NCBI RefSeq assembly: GCF_008801835.1
Contig: NZ_VZOW01000001.1
Span: forward strand, 124,001-188,000
Length of the DNA stretch: 64,000 nucleotides
DNA from: Cupriavidus pauculus
Lineage (GTDB): Bacteria; Pseudomonadota; Gammaproteobacteria; Burkholderiales; Burkholderiaceae
Direction: 5' to 3'
The position numbers and the translations under genes were made by a program. This document shows, piece by piece, positions 9,918 through 18,884 of this stretch; position 1 is the stretch's first letter; the number at the start of each line of letters is the position of its first letter. The notes below the pieces were generated by a model, which had not been told where the DNA came from, ran no database searches, and saw nothing but the letters and a program-made list of their open reading frames with translations.

Positions 9918-11480
9918 CTACGACGAGCAGCTGACTTCCAGCCCCGATGCCCAGTCTGGCGGCAAGGCCGCATAGTGCTCGGCTTCCGGTTGCTCGTCGA
10001 ATGGCCTGGACAGCACGGCGAGCAGACGGTCCACCTCGGAAAAATCCTTGTCGCGCGCCGCGCGGATCGCGGTTTCCGCCAAATGATTGCGGAGCACGTA
10101 TTTCGGGTTGACTTGCAGCATTGCAACCCTGCGCGCGGCGTCGTCCGATTGTTCGGCCAGCAGCCGGGCGCGATATTCGGCGGCCCACGCATCCCAGGCG
10201 GCACGATCGAGGAACAGGTCCCGCACCGGCGCATCGTGCGCGCCATCGCGCGAATCCACCTGCGCCAGGCCGCGCCAGAACAACGTGTAATCGACGCGAT
10301 TGGCGTGCAGCACGCGGAACAGGTCCGTCATCAGCGCCTCGTCCTGTTCGTGCGCGGCGCGCAGGCCAAGCTTGGCGCGATAGTGGCGGAAAAACGCCTC
10401 TGCGTAGCGATCGCGGAACGGATCGAGCGCTTCGCGCGCGGCCTCCACCGCGTCGTTCTTGGCGGCCTCGGCGTCGGCCGCCGACGCATCGCGCCACAGT
10501 GGCAGCAGCGCCTGCGCCAGGCAATGCAGGTTCCAGAACGCGATTTGCGGCTGCTGGCTATACGCGTAGCGGCCCTGCTGGTCGGAATGGTTGCAGATGT
10601 GATTGGCGTCGAAGGCGTCCAGGAAACCGAACGGGCCGTAGTCGATCGTGAGGCCAAGGATCGACATGTTGTCGGTGTTCATGACGCCATGGCAAAAACC
10701 CACCGCCTGCCAGTGCGCCACCATGTCCGCCGTCAGCAGCGAAACCTCGCGCAACAGCGCCTGGTATGGATTGGCCGCATCGCGGCATGCGGGATAGAAG
10801 TTGTCGATCACGAAATCGGCGAGCTGCCGGAGCGAGGCATGATCCTCGCGCGCCGCGAAATGCTCGAAATGGCCGAAGCGCAGGAAGCTCGGCGCCAGCC
10901 GCGTGACCACCGCGGACGTCTCGATGGTTTCGCGCCGCACCGGCGCATCGGAGCCGACGATCGACAACGCGCGCGTGGTCGGCACGCCCAGCGCATGCAT
11001 CGCTTCGGAGCACAGGTATTCGCGGATCGACGAGCGCAGCACGGCACGGCCATCGGCCATGCGCGAATAGGGTGTCAGTCCCGCGCCCTTGAGCTGGATT
11101 TCCCACGGGCCGTCGGGCATGGCCGCCTGGGCGAGGCGAATCGCGCGTCCATCGCCAAGCTGGCCGGCCCAGACGCCAAACTGGTGCCCGGAATAGACCG
11201 TGGCCAGCGGGTCGGCCCAATCGGGTACGAGGTTGCCGACGAACGTGTCGAGGAAGGCCGGGTCCCTGGAAGCGGCCTGCAGGCCCGGCTCATCCCAGCC
11301 CAGCAGCGCCGCGGCGGCGGGCGCCACGCTGACGAGGTACGGGGACGGCAGCGGCGTGGGCGCGAGGCGCGTAAAGAAACGCTCGCCAAGCGAGGCAATG
11401 CCGGGCGTCGTGTTGAACGGCACGGGAAAGGCTACGGGAGCGGCCGCGCGCGGCGGTGCGGTGTCGGATTCGGTGGGCAT
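9918..11480 (-). CDS. selO: SelO/YdiU family protein adenylyltransferase (pseudokinase fold)
   Basis: A 520-residue SelO. This family has a kinase fold that binds ATP upside down and transfers AMP to protein hydroxyl groups. Visible motifs: ATP-contact lysine in I-Q-L-K-G-A-G, the [12 protein letters not shown] helix, the [10 protein letters not shown] loop, metal-binding D-Y-G-P-F-G-F-L-D, and the conserved C-terminal Cys tail ending E-V-S-C-S-S. The ATG at 11480 ([10 protein letters not shown]) is chosen; the frame is open for 62 more codons upstream, but that stretch looks unlike the family. It is co-oriented with msrB. Function follows from the family; targets are unknown. Confidence 0.95.
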   Translation of the reverse strand: MPTESDTAPPRAAAPVAFPVPFNTTPGIASLGERFFTRLAPTPLPSPYLVSVAPAAAALLGWDEPGLQAASRDPAFLDTFVGNLVPDWADPLATVYSGHQFGVWAGQLGDGRAIRLAQAAMPDGPWEIQLKGAGLTPYSRMADGRAVLRSSIREYLCSEAMHALGVPTTRALSIVGSDAPVRRETIETSAVVTRLAPSFLRFGHFEHFAAREDHASLRQLADFVIDNFYPACRDAANPYQALLREVSLLTADMVAHWQAVGFCHGVMNTDNMSILGLTIDYGPFGFLDAFDANHICNHSDQQGRYAYSQQPQIAFWNLHCLAQALLPLWRDASAADAEAAKNDAVEAAREALDPFRDRYAEAFFRHYRAKLGLRAAHEQDEALMTDLFRVLHANRVDYTLFWRGLAQVDSRDGAHDAPVRDLFLDRAAWDAWAAEYRARLLAEQSDDAARRVAMLQVNPKYVLRNHLAETAIRAARDKDFSEVDRLLAVLSRPFDEQPEAEHYAALPPDWASGLEVSCSS

Positions 11481-11904
11481 TGGGGGCGGCTGCCTGTGTC
11501 GTGGCCTGTGTTGCGGCTGCGTATTCGCGATCGAAAAGATGCGTCCGTGGGCTTGTCCCATTTGCGCGCGCGGGCGTGCAGTGCACGGCGCTAGGGGAAA
11601 ACGACATATTGAGACGCATCGGGGCTCGCAGTATTGTACTTGCACCGGTTTTCCCCTGTCGGCCAAGGGTTGTCCGCTGCTCGCAGACCAATCAAAAAGC
11701 GACGCATATGGTGGACATCAATCCCATGCATGGCAGGGCGCGCGTACGGTTCCCGAGAGAGGTCCGCTGCGCGTCAGTCCACCAACATCATCATCGACAA
11801 GTTCAGAGTTTTTTGAGTGCTGCAGCGTATGAGGGCGATCGGCCGAAAATAAGCACGGTTGTTCGCTTTTTCTTGATCGAGACAATCAGACGGGAGACCG
11901 CTTC
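11481..11904. other. Divergent promoter region between selO and the acyl-CoA ligase
   Basis: This 424-bp gap separates divergent genes and holds no convincing coding sequence. On the minus strand a TACAAT (plus-strand 11633-11638) could be a selO -10, but I find no good -35. Near 11640 it lies inside the quasi-palindrome AGTATTGTACT. A GGGAG ribosome-binding site precedes the ligase ATG at 11905. No operator is identified with confidence. Confidence 0.4.
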
Positions 11905-13527
11905 ATGGCATTGATGGGTCAAATGATGAGCGCGCCGCTGCTCATTTCCTCCATCATCAAGCACGCTGCACGCTACTACGGCAGCACGGAAATCGTCTCG
12001 CGGCGAACCGAAGGTGATCTGCATCGCTATACCTATCGGGACTGCGAGCTGCGCGCGCGCAAGCTGGCGCAGGCGCTGGGGGCGCTGGGCGTGCAGCAGG
12101 GCGACCGGGTGGGCACGCTGGCGTGGAATGGCTACCGTCACCTCGAGATCTACTACGGCGTGTCCGGCATGGGCGCGGTCTGCCATACCGTCAATCCGCG
12201 GCTGTTTCCCGAGCAGATCGCCTACATCGTCAATCACGCCGACGACCAGTACGTGTTCTTCGATGCCACGTTCCTGCCGCTGGTGGAAGGCGTGGCGCCG
12301 CATTGCCCGAACGTGAAGGGCTGGGTGATGATGAGCGACCGCGCGCACATGCCGGTCGATCCAAAGGTTCCGCTGCTCTGCTACGAGGATCTGATCGACG
12401 CGCAGGACGGCGACTACACGTGGCCCGATCTCGACGAGAACCAGGCGTCCAGCCTTTGCTATACGTCGGGTACCACGGGCAATCCGAAGGGCGCGCTGTA
12501 TTCGCACCGCTCGACGGTGCTGCATTCCTATGCGTCGGCGCTGCCCGATGCACTGGGCTGCTCGGCCAAGGACGTGATCCTGCCGGTGGTGCCGATGTTC
12601 CATGTCAACGCATGGGGTCTGCCTTATTCGGTGCCGCTGGTCGGCGCGAAGCTGGTGTTCCCGGGCGCCCGGCTCGACGGCGCATCGCTTTACGAATTGT
12701 TCGAGCAGGAAGGCGTAACGTTCTCCGCCGGCGTGCCGACGGTGTGGCTTGGCCTGCTGCAGTATGTGCAGTCGAACAAGCTCAAGTTCTCGACTTTCCG
12801 CCGCACCGTGATCGGCGGCTCCGCCGCGCCGCCGGCGATGATCCGCGCACTCGAGGCGCTGGACGTGGAAGTGATCCACGCCTGGGGCATGACCGAGATG
12901 TCGCCGCTGGGCACATCGTGCAAGCTGCTGGCGCGACACAAGGACCTGCCAGAGGATGCCCGCCACAAGATCCTGGAAAAACAGGGCCGCGTGATCTACG
13001 GCGTCGACATGAAGATCGTCGACGGCGAGGGCAACGAATTGCCCTGGGACGGCAAGGCGTTCGGCGATTTGCTGGTGCGCGGCCCGTGGGTCATCGACCA
13101 CTACTATCGCAACGACAACAATCCGCTGGTCGATGGCTGGTTCCCGACCGGGGACGTGGCCACGATCGACGAGGAAGGCTACATGCAGATCACGGACCGC
13201 AGCAAGGACGTGATCAAGTCGGGGGGCGAGTGGATTTCGTCGATCGACGTCGAGAACGTGGCCGCCGCGCATCCGGCGGTGCACATGGCCGCGTGCATTT
13301 CCGCCTATCACCCCAAATGGGACGAGCGCCCGCTGCTGGTGGTGGTCAAGCGCGCCAACATGGATGTCACGCGCGAGGAACTGCTGGCTTTCTTCGAGGG
13401 CAAGGTGGCCAAATGGTGGATTCCGGACGACGTGGCGTTCGTGACCGAGATTCCGCTGACCGCAACCGGCAAGATGCAGAAGCTGAAGCTGCGCGAACAG
13501 TTCAAGGACTACAGGCTGCCCGCCTGA
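11905..13527 (+). CDS. Acyl-CoA synthetase (AMP-forming), DmdB/medium- to long-chain type
   Basis: A 540-residue ANL-superfamily ligase that activates a carboxylic acid to acyl-CoA through an acyl-adenylate. The P-loop [11 protein letters not shown] is near residue 190. A5 is W-G-M-T-E-M-S, A7/A8 is W-F-P-T-G-D-V, then the [17 protein letters not shown] hinge, with the catalytic C-terminal Lys in T-A-T-G-K-M-Q-K. It most resembles the DmdB (methylthiopropionyl-CoA ligase) and fatty-acyl-CoA ligase group; the substrate cannot be fixed from sequence. The LIV-type ABC importer starts 142 bp downstream on the same strand, suggesting the imported acid is activated here. Confidence 0.93.
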   Translation: MALMGQMMSAPLLISSIIKHAARYYGSTEIVSRRTEGDLHRYTYRDCELRARKLAQALGALGVQQGDRVGTLAWNGYRHLEIYYGVSGMGAVCHTVNPRLFPEQIAYIVNHADDQYVFFDATFLPLVEGVAPHCPNVKGWVMMSDRAHMPVDPKVPLLCYEDLIDAQDGDYTWPDLDENQASSLCYTSGTTGNPKGALYSHRSTVLHSYASALPDALGCSAKDVILPVVPMFHVNAWGLPYSVPLVGAKLVFPGARLDGASLYELFEQEGVTFSAGVPTVWLGLLQYVQSNKLKFSTFRRTVIGGSAAPPAMIRALEALDVEVIHAWGMTEMSPLGTSCKLLARHKDLPEDARHKILEKQGRVIYGVDMKIVDGEGNELPWDGKAFGDLLVRGPWVIDHYYRNDNNPLVDGWFPTGDVATIDEEGYMQITDRSKDVIKSGGEWISSIDVENVAAAHPAVHMAACISAYHPKWDERPLLVVVKRANMDVTREELLAFFEGKVAKWWIPDDVAFVTEIPLTATGKMQKLKLREQFKDYRLPA

Positions 13528-13669
13528 AGCCGCACCGGCCTGCGTCGCAGCGGCGCCGGGCTGTCGCGGTGGTTCGATCCTGAAGAAATGACCGGATATG
13601 CTGCCGCCCGCGCGAGGAGGGCGTTGGCGGCTGCTATCGGCCAACCACAATAACGTGAAGGAGACAGGT

Positions 13670-14920
13670 ATGACGAAGTTGCGTCCGCTGGTAAACGGTG
13701 TGGCAGCAGTAGTTGCTCTGGGTTCCGTGCTGGTTTCGGGAGTGGCGGCGGCCGATACGGTGAAGATCGCCTTCATCGATCCGCTGTCGGGACTGATGGC
13801 CCCGGTCGGGCAGAACCAGCTCAAGAGCTGGCAATACGTGGCCGATGTCGCCAATCAGAAGAACTGGGCCGGCGCGCACAAGTTCGAGGTGGTGGGCTTC
13901 GACAACAAGCTCAGCCCGCAGGAAAGCCTGACGATCCTGAAGCAGGCGGTCGACCAGAACATCCGCTATATCGTCCAGGGCAACGGATCGTCGGTGGGGT
14001 TGGCACTTGAAGACGCGGTGGCCAAGCACAACGAGCGCAATCCGGGCAAGGAAATCGTCTACCTGAACTACGCGGCGGTGGACCCGGACATGACCAACAG
14101 CAAGTGCAATTACTGGCATTTCCGTCTCGACGCCAATTCGGATATGAAGATGGAGGCCCTGACCACGTTCCTGGCCAAGGATCCGGCGGTCAAGAAGGTC
14201 TACCTGATCAACCAGAACTATTCGTTCGGCCACCAGGTGGCGCGCGCGGCGAAGGATTACCTGAAGCGCAAGCGTCCCGACATCCAGATCGTCGGCGACG
14301 ACCTGCATCCGCTGGCGCAGGTGAAGGACTTCGCGCCGTACGCGGCCAAGATCAAGGCATCGGGCGCCGACACGGTGATCACCGGCAACTGGGGCAGCGA
14401 CCTCGCGCTGCTGATCAAGGCCGGCAAGGACGCCGGCCTGCCGGTCAACTACTACACCTACTACGCGGCTACCACCGGCGTGCCGACGGCGATGGGCGCG
14501 TCGGGCGCCGAACACGTCAAGTACGTCGGCTATTACAACCCGAACAATCCGACGTTCCGCGGCGGCGACATCGTCGAGGGCTTCAAGAAGAAGTACAACG
14601 ACGACTTCTACGTGATGGCCTCGTACACGGGCATCGCCATGCTGGCCAAGGCCATGAAGGAGACCGGCTCGACCGATCCGGTCAAGGTGGCCAAGGCGCT
14701 GGAAGGCATGAAGGTGGAGAGCATGAACGGCACCGTGGAGATGCGTAACACCGACCACCAGGCGCAGCAGCCGCTGGTCGTTGCGACGTGGACCAAGGTC
14801 AACGGCAAGGACATCAAGTTCGACCAGGAAAACACTGGTTATGGCTGGAAGACCGACGCCGCGCTCGACCAGTTCGTCGCGGCGCAGCCGACGTCGTGCC
14901 AGATGAAGCGGCCGAACTGA
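13670..14920 (+). CDS. LIV-type ABC transporter, periplasmic substrate-binding protein
   Basis: A 416-residue periplasmic binding protein of the LivJ/LivK fold. It has a signal peptide of about 25 residues ending near VAAA, then the type I PBP core: V-K-I-A-F-I-D-P-L-S-G, N-G-S-S-V-G-L-A-L, and I-T-G-N-W-G-S-D-L. The start at 13670 (MTKLRP) is preceded by GAAGGAGACAGGT. Homologues bind branched-chain amino acids, but many in this order bind aromatic or aliphatic acids. The acyl-CoA ligase upstream favours an acid. It is first in a five-gene cassette with both permeases and both ATPases. Confidence 0.93.
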   Translation: MTKLRPLVNGVAAVVALGSVLVSGVAAADTVKIAFIDPLSGLMAPVGQNQLKSWQYVADVANQKNWAGAHKFEVVGFDNKLSPQESLTILKQAVDQNIRYIVQGNGSSVGLALEDAVAKHNERNPGKEIVYLNYAAVDPDMTNSKCNYWHFRLDANSDMKMEALTTFLAKDPAVKKVYLINQNYSFGHQVARAAKDYLKRKRPDIQIVGDDLHPLAQVKDFAPYAAKIKASGADTVITGNWGSDLALLIKAGKDAGLPVNYYTYYAATTGVPTAMGASGAEHVKYVGYYNPNNPTFRGGDIVEGFKKKYNDDFYVMASYTGIAMLAKAMKETGSTDPVKVAKALEGMKVESMNGTVEMRNTDHQAQQPLVVATWTKVNGKDIKFDQENTGYGWKTDAALDQFVAAQPTSCQMKRPN

Positions 14921-14941
14921 CGCCCGGGCCACATGCGGTAC

Positions 14942-14967
14942 GGGGTTCCGCCTTGCGCCGGAACCCC
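14942..14967 (+). other. Intercistronic stem-loop between binding protein and permease
   Basis: GGGGTTCCG pairs perfectly with CGGAACCCC across an eight-base loop, without a following T-tract. Hairpins placed here in binding-protein operons can protect the upstream mRNA 3' end, or cause partial termination, so that binding protein outnumbers permease. That role is inferred from position. Confidence 0.55.
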
Positions 14968-15028
14968 TGACAATATGGCTTTTGCCGGGTCAGACGCCGG
15001 CGCCTGAATAAGGCCCTGAGGACTTGCC

Positions 15029-15976
15029 GTGGAATTCTTTGTCATATCGCTACTGAACGGCATCAGCTACGGCTTGCTGCTATTCATGCTGTCGTCGGGA
15101 CTTACGCTGATCTTCAGCATGATGGGCGTGCTCAACTTCGCGCACGCCAGCTTCTACATGCTGGGCGCCTACTTCGCCTATACGCTGGCCGGCAAGGTCG
15201 GCTTCTGGCCCGCACTGATCCTGGCGCCGCTGCTGGTGGCCGGGGCAGGCGCGCTGGTGGAACGCTTCGGGCTGCGCACGGTGCACAAGTACGGCCACGT
15301 GGCCGAGCTGCTGTTTACGTTTGGGCTCGCTTATCTGATCGAGGAGGGCGTCAAGCTGGTGTGGGGGCTGGCCGCCGTGCCGTATCGGATCCCTGCCGAA
15401 CTCGACGGCCCGCTCTTCACAGTGTTCACTTCGTCGTTCCCGAAGTACCGCGCCTTCATGATGCTGGTGTCGCTCGGCATGCTGTTGGCGATCTATCTGG
15501 TGCTGACGCGCACCCGCATCGGGCTGGTCATCCAGGCCGCGCTGACCCATCCCGAAATGGTCGAGGCGCTGGGCCACAACGTACCGCGCGTATTCATGAT
15601 GGTGTTTGGCGGCGGTGCGGCGCTTGCCGGGCTGGCCGGCGTGATCGGCGGCAACGCGTTCGTCACCGAGCCGTCGATGGCGGCCGCGGTGGGATCGATC
15701 GTCTTCGTGGTCGCCGTGGTCGGCGGCATGGGTTCACTGGTCGGCGCGTTTATCGCGTCGATCCTGATCGGCGTGCTGCAGACGTTCGCGATCACCGTTG
15801 ACGCATCGCTGGCCGGCCTGTTCGGCGCACTCGGCATGACGGTCACGGCCGCCACGCCATTCAGCTCGCTGTGGAACCTTACCGTGGCCCAGGTGGCACC
15901 GGTGCTGCCCTATCTGCTGATGGTGGTGATGCTGATTTTCCGCCCACGCGGGCTCATGGGCACCCGGGAGAGCTAG
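15029..15976 (+). CDS. LIV-type ABC transporter permease, LivH family
   Basis: A 315-residue integral membrane permease with about eight hydrophobic segments. It starts M-E-F-F-V-I-S-L-L-N-G-I-S-Y-G-L and carries the usual G-L-T-L-I-F-S-M-M-G-V-L-N-F-A-H motif. The cytoplasmic E-A-L-G-H-N loop likely docks the ATPases. It pairs with the LivM homologue 3 bp downstream. Confidence 0.94.
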   Translation: MEFFVISLLNGISYGLLLFMLSSGLTLIFSMMGVLNFAHASFYMLGAYFAYTLAGKVGFWPALILAPLLVAGAGALVERFGLRTVHKYGHVAELLFTFGLAYLIEEGVKLVWGLAAVPYRIPAELDGPLFTVFTSSFPKYRAFMMLVSLGMLLAIYLVLTRTRIGLVIQAALTHPEMVEALGHNVPRVFMMVFGGGAALAGLAGVIGGNAFVTEPSMAAAVGSIVFVVAVVGGMGSLVGAFIASILIGVLQTFAITVDASLAGLFGALGMTVTAATPFSSLWNLTVAQVAPVLPYLLMVVMLIFRPRGLMGTRES

Positions 15977-15979
15977 GCG

Positions 15980-17293
15980 ATGGAGTCGACGACGATGCAA
16001 CAAAGCCCGCAACCGGTTGTGACGGGACGCACCATGCGCTACCAGCCGATGAATCTGGCGCGCTGGATCATCTGGAGCGCCACGGCCCTGGTGATGCTGG
16101 TGATGCCGCTAATCTTCACGGGCGGTTTCGCCGTGACGCTGATGTCGCAGATGGGCATCATGATCATTTTCGCGCTGTCGTACAACATGCTGCTCGGGCA
16201 GACCGGCATGCTGTCCTTCGGGCACGCCGTGTATTCGGGCCTCGGCGCGTTCATCGCAGTGCACGTGCTGAACATGGTGGGCGCCGGCAAGGTCTGGCTG
16301 CCCGTGTCGATGCTGCCGCTGGTGGGCGGGCTGGCGGGCGCGTTCTTCGGCGTGGTGTTCGGTTACGTCACCACCAAGAAGTCCGGCACCACCTTCGCGA
16401 TGATCACCATGGGGATCGGCGAGATGGTCTTCGCCAGTTCGCTGATGTTCCCGGATTTCTTCGGCGGCGAAGGCGGCATTTCCACCAACCGCGTGGTTGG
16501 CGATCCGTTCCTGGGCATCACGTTCGGCCCGGGGCGCCAGGTGTACTACCTGATCGCGATCTGGTGCTTCCTGTCGATGGTGGCGATGTATGCCTGGACG
16601 CAGACGCCGCTCGGCCGCATTGCCAATGCCGTGCGCGACAATCCCGAGCGCGTCGAATTCATCGGCTACAACACCCAGCGCGTGCGATACCTGGTGCTGA
16701 TCCTGTCGGCATTCTTCGCCGGCATCGCAGGTGCGCTTTCCGCGATCAACTTCGAAATCGTCTCGGCAGAAAATGTCAGCGCGGTGCGTTCGGGCGGCGT
16801 GCTGCTGGCGGCCTTTATCGGCGGCGCGGGCGTGTTTTTCGGCCCGGTGATCGGCGCGATCGTCTTCACGCTGTTCGCGGTGGCGTTGTCGGATCTGACG
16901 AAGGCGTGGCTGCTGTACCTGGGCCTGTTCTTCGTGATGATGGTGATGTTCGTGCCCGGCGGTATCGCCAGCCTGCTGCTGATGCAGGTGCCGCTGCTGG
17001 CCAGGAAAAAACTGGGCCGCATGCTGCCATCGTATGCGCAGGCCGGCGCCGCGGGGCTGGTGCTGCTGGCCGCCACGATCCTGACCGTCGAAATGATCTA
17101 CAAGGTGCAGGTCGATAGCGCCAACGGGACCGCCATGACGCTGCTGGGCATTGGATTCGACGCCGCCACGCTGACCCCATGGATCGTGGCCGCGGCGTTG
17201 TGGGGCATCGGTTATGCCGCATGGCGATGGGCCGGCGCGAAGGTGCGTGCGCAACTGGACGCCATCCAGGCGGAAACGGGAGGCGTGGCATGA
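15980..17293 (+). CDS. LIV-type ABC transporter permease, LivM family
   Basis: A 437-residue permease with the LivM core: Y-N-M-L-L-G-Q-T-G-M-L-S-F-G-H, G-R-I-A-N-A-V-R-D-N-P-E-R-V-E-F-I-G-Y (EAA-like ATPase contact), and S-A-I-N-F-E-I-V. About 100 residues after the core hold two more hydrophobic segments (around 355-375 and 395-415), longer than a plain LivM. The stop overlaps the next start by ATGA, so translation is coupled to the first ATPase. Confidence 0.92.
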   Translation: MESTTMQQSPQPVVTGRTMRYQPMNLARWIIWSATALVMLVMPLIFTGGFAVTLMSQMGIMIIFALSYNMLLGQTGMLSFGHAVYSGLGAFIAVHVLNMVGAGKVWLPVSMLPLVGGLAGAFFGVVFGYVTTKKSGTTFAMITMGIGEMVFASSLMFPDFFGGEGGISTNRVVGDPFLGITFGPGRQVYYLIAIWCFLSMVAMYAWTQTPLGRIANAVRDNPERVEFIGYNTQRVRYLVLILSAFFAGIAGALSAINFEIVSAENVSAVRSGGVLLAAFIGGAGVFFGPVIGAIVFTLFAVALSDLTKAWLLYLGLFFVMMVMFVPGGIASLLLMQVPLLARKKLGRMLPSYAQAGAAGLVLLAATILTVEMIYKVQVDSANGTAMTLLGIGFDAATLTPWIVAAALWGIGYAAWRWAGAKVRAQLDAIQAETGGVA

Positions 17294-18066
17294 CGGCCGC
17301 ACTGGAATTGAACGACGTTCGCAAACGCTTCGGGCAGACCGAAATCATCCGTGGCGTCACGCTGTCGATTGGCAAGGGCGAGCGGCACGCGCTGATCGGG
17401 CCGAACGGCGCGGGAAAATCGACCACGTTCAACCTGATCTCGGGCCGCTTCGCGCCGACTTCGGGCACGGTCAAGCTTAACGGGCAAAGCATTGCCGGCA
17501 TGCGCCCGTTCGAGATCAACCGCATGGGGCTGTCGCGCAGCTTCCAGATCACGAACATCTTTCATCGCCTGAGCGTGTTCGAAAACCTGCGCTGCGCGGT
17601 GCTATGGTCGCTGGGCTACAAGTATTCGTTCTGGCATCGCCTGGCGGCGCTGCGCGATGCGCGCGAGCGCGCCGAGGAGGTGCTGGAACTGATCGGCATG
17701 CAGCATCGACGCCAAACGCAGGCCGGGCTGCTGACCTACGCGGAACAACGCGCGCTGGAAATCGGCATCACCATCGCCGGCGGCGCAGAGGTGATCCTGC
17801 TCGACGAACCCACGGCGGGCATGAGCCGGTCGGAATCGGATCACGCTGTCGAACTGATCCGCAAGGTGACGGTCGGCAAGACGCTGGTGATGGTGGAGCA
17901 TGACATGAGCGTGGTGTTCGGCCTGGCGGACCGCATCTCCGTGCTGGTCTACGGCGAGGTCATCGCCACCGATACGCCGCAGGCGATCCGCAACAACCGC
18001 AGCGTCAAGGAAGCTTATCTCGGCACTACGCTGGACGAGCCGGCCGTCGAAGGAGCGCACGCATGA
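17290..18066 (+). CDS. LIV-type ABC transporter ATP-binding protein, LivG family
   Basis: A 258-residue ABC ATPase with an intact Walker A (G-P-N-G-A-G-K-S-T-T), Walker B (V-I-L-L-D-E-P-T-A-G) and H-loop (V-E-H-D-M). The ABC signature is non-canonical: at the LSGGQ position it reads L-L-T-Y-A-E-Q-R, a form common in LivG-like proteins. The start is the ATG at 17290, overlapping the LivM stop; longer reading of the frame runs into LivM. The next ATPase overlaps its end by four bases. Confidence 0.94.
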   Translation: MTAALELNDVRKRFGQTEIIRGVTLSIGKGERHALIGPNGAGKSTTFNLISGRFAPTSGTVKLNGQSIAGMRPFEINRMGLSRSFQITNIFHRLSVFENLRCAVLWSLGYKYSFWHRLAALRDARERAEEVLELIGMQHRRQTQAGLLTYAEQRALEIGITIAGGAEVILLDEPTAGMSRSESDHAVELIRKVTVGKTLVMVEHDMSVVFGLADRISVLVYGEVIATDTPQAIRNNRSVKEAYLGTTLDEPAVEGAHA

Positions 18067-18776
18067 GCCAGCCCATGCTGGAAGTTTCCGGGCTGCATGC
18101 CTACTACGGCAAGAGCCACATCCTGCACGGCGTCGATGCGCACGTCGACACGGGCGAGATCGTGGCGCTGCTGGGACGCAATGGCGTCGGTCGCTCGACC
18201 ATGGCCAAGGCCATCCTGGGGATGGTGAAGGCCGAAGGGTCGGTACGGCTGCGCGGCGAAGAAATCCTCGGTCGCCGCACCTTCGAGATCGCCCATGCCG
18301 GCATCGGCTACGTCCCGGAGAACCGCGACATCTTCCCCACCCTGACCGTGCGCCAGAACCTGCTGCTCGGCGAAAAGCGCAATCCACGGCAGGCCAAGCC
18401 GCGCTGGAGCGTGGACGACATGTACCGCATGTTTCCACGGCTGAAGGAGCGCGAGCACACTGCCGCGGGCGTTCTGTCCGGTGGCGAGCAGCAGATGCTG
18501 ACGCTGTGCCGCACTCTGATGGGCGATCCCGATCTGATCCTGATCGACGAGCCGACCGAGGGCCTGGCGCCAATGATCGTGACGCTGGTGGGAGAATTCC
18601 TGAAGACCCTCAAGGAGCGGGGCGTGTCGGTGCTGCTGATCGAACAGAAGCTGGCGATTGCACTCGACATCTCGCAGCGTGTCTACGTGATGGGCCACGG
18701 GCACATCGTGTTTGAAGGATCGCCCGCCGAACTCAAAGCCAACACGCAAATCCGCAAGGAATGGCTCGAAGTCTGA
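18063..18776 (+). CDS. LIV-type ABC transporter ATP-binding protein, LivF family, with Arg in Walker A
   Basis: A 237-residue ABC ATPase, last gene of the importer cassette. It has L-S-G-G-E-Q-Q signature, Walker B D-L-I-L-I-D-E-P-T-E-G and H-loop-region L-L-I-E-Q-K. The Walker A reads G-R-N-G-V-G-R-S-T, with Arg44 where Lys is expected; the codon is CGC at 18192-18194. This may be a lineage trait of one subunit of a heteromeric pair, or reduce ATP hydrolysis at one site. The final stop is followed closely by a terminator that faces the other way. Confidence 0.93.
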   Translation: MSQPMLEVSGLHAYYGKSHILHGVDAHVDTGEIVALLGRNGVGRSTMAKAILGMVKAEGSVRLRGEEILGRRTFEIAHAGIGYVPENRDIFPTLTVRQNLLLGEKRNPRQAKPRWSVDDMYRMFPRLKEREHTAAGVLSGGEQQMLTLCRTLMGDPDLILIDEPTEGLAPMIVTLVGEFLKTLKERGVSVLLIEQKLAIALDISQRVYVMGHGHIVFEGSPAELKANTQIRKEWLEV

Positions 18777-18801
18777 TACCGGGCTGCAAGCCGCGCGCAT
18801 G

Positions 18802-18825
18802 AAAAAAGGCGCCCGTGCGGCGCCT
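18802..18825 (-). terminator. Intrinsic terminator of the lysP-like permease
   Basis: Seven-bp stem AGGCGCC/GGCGCCT with a five-base loop, followed on the minus strand by six T. It lies 60 bases past the permease stop and between convergent genes. Confidence 0.85.
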
Positions 18826-18884
18826 GTTCCCTGGACGCCTCGTCCTCAATCTGGATCGTGGCTTCCGCTGGCCTTCGGACCGGC

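Noticed and set aside
9558-11594. A 678-residue plus-strand open frame
   Set aside because: It overlaps msrB and selO antisense; these have clear family motifs and the shadow has none.
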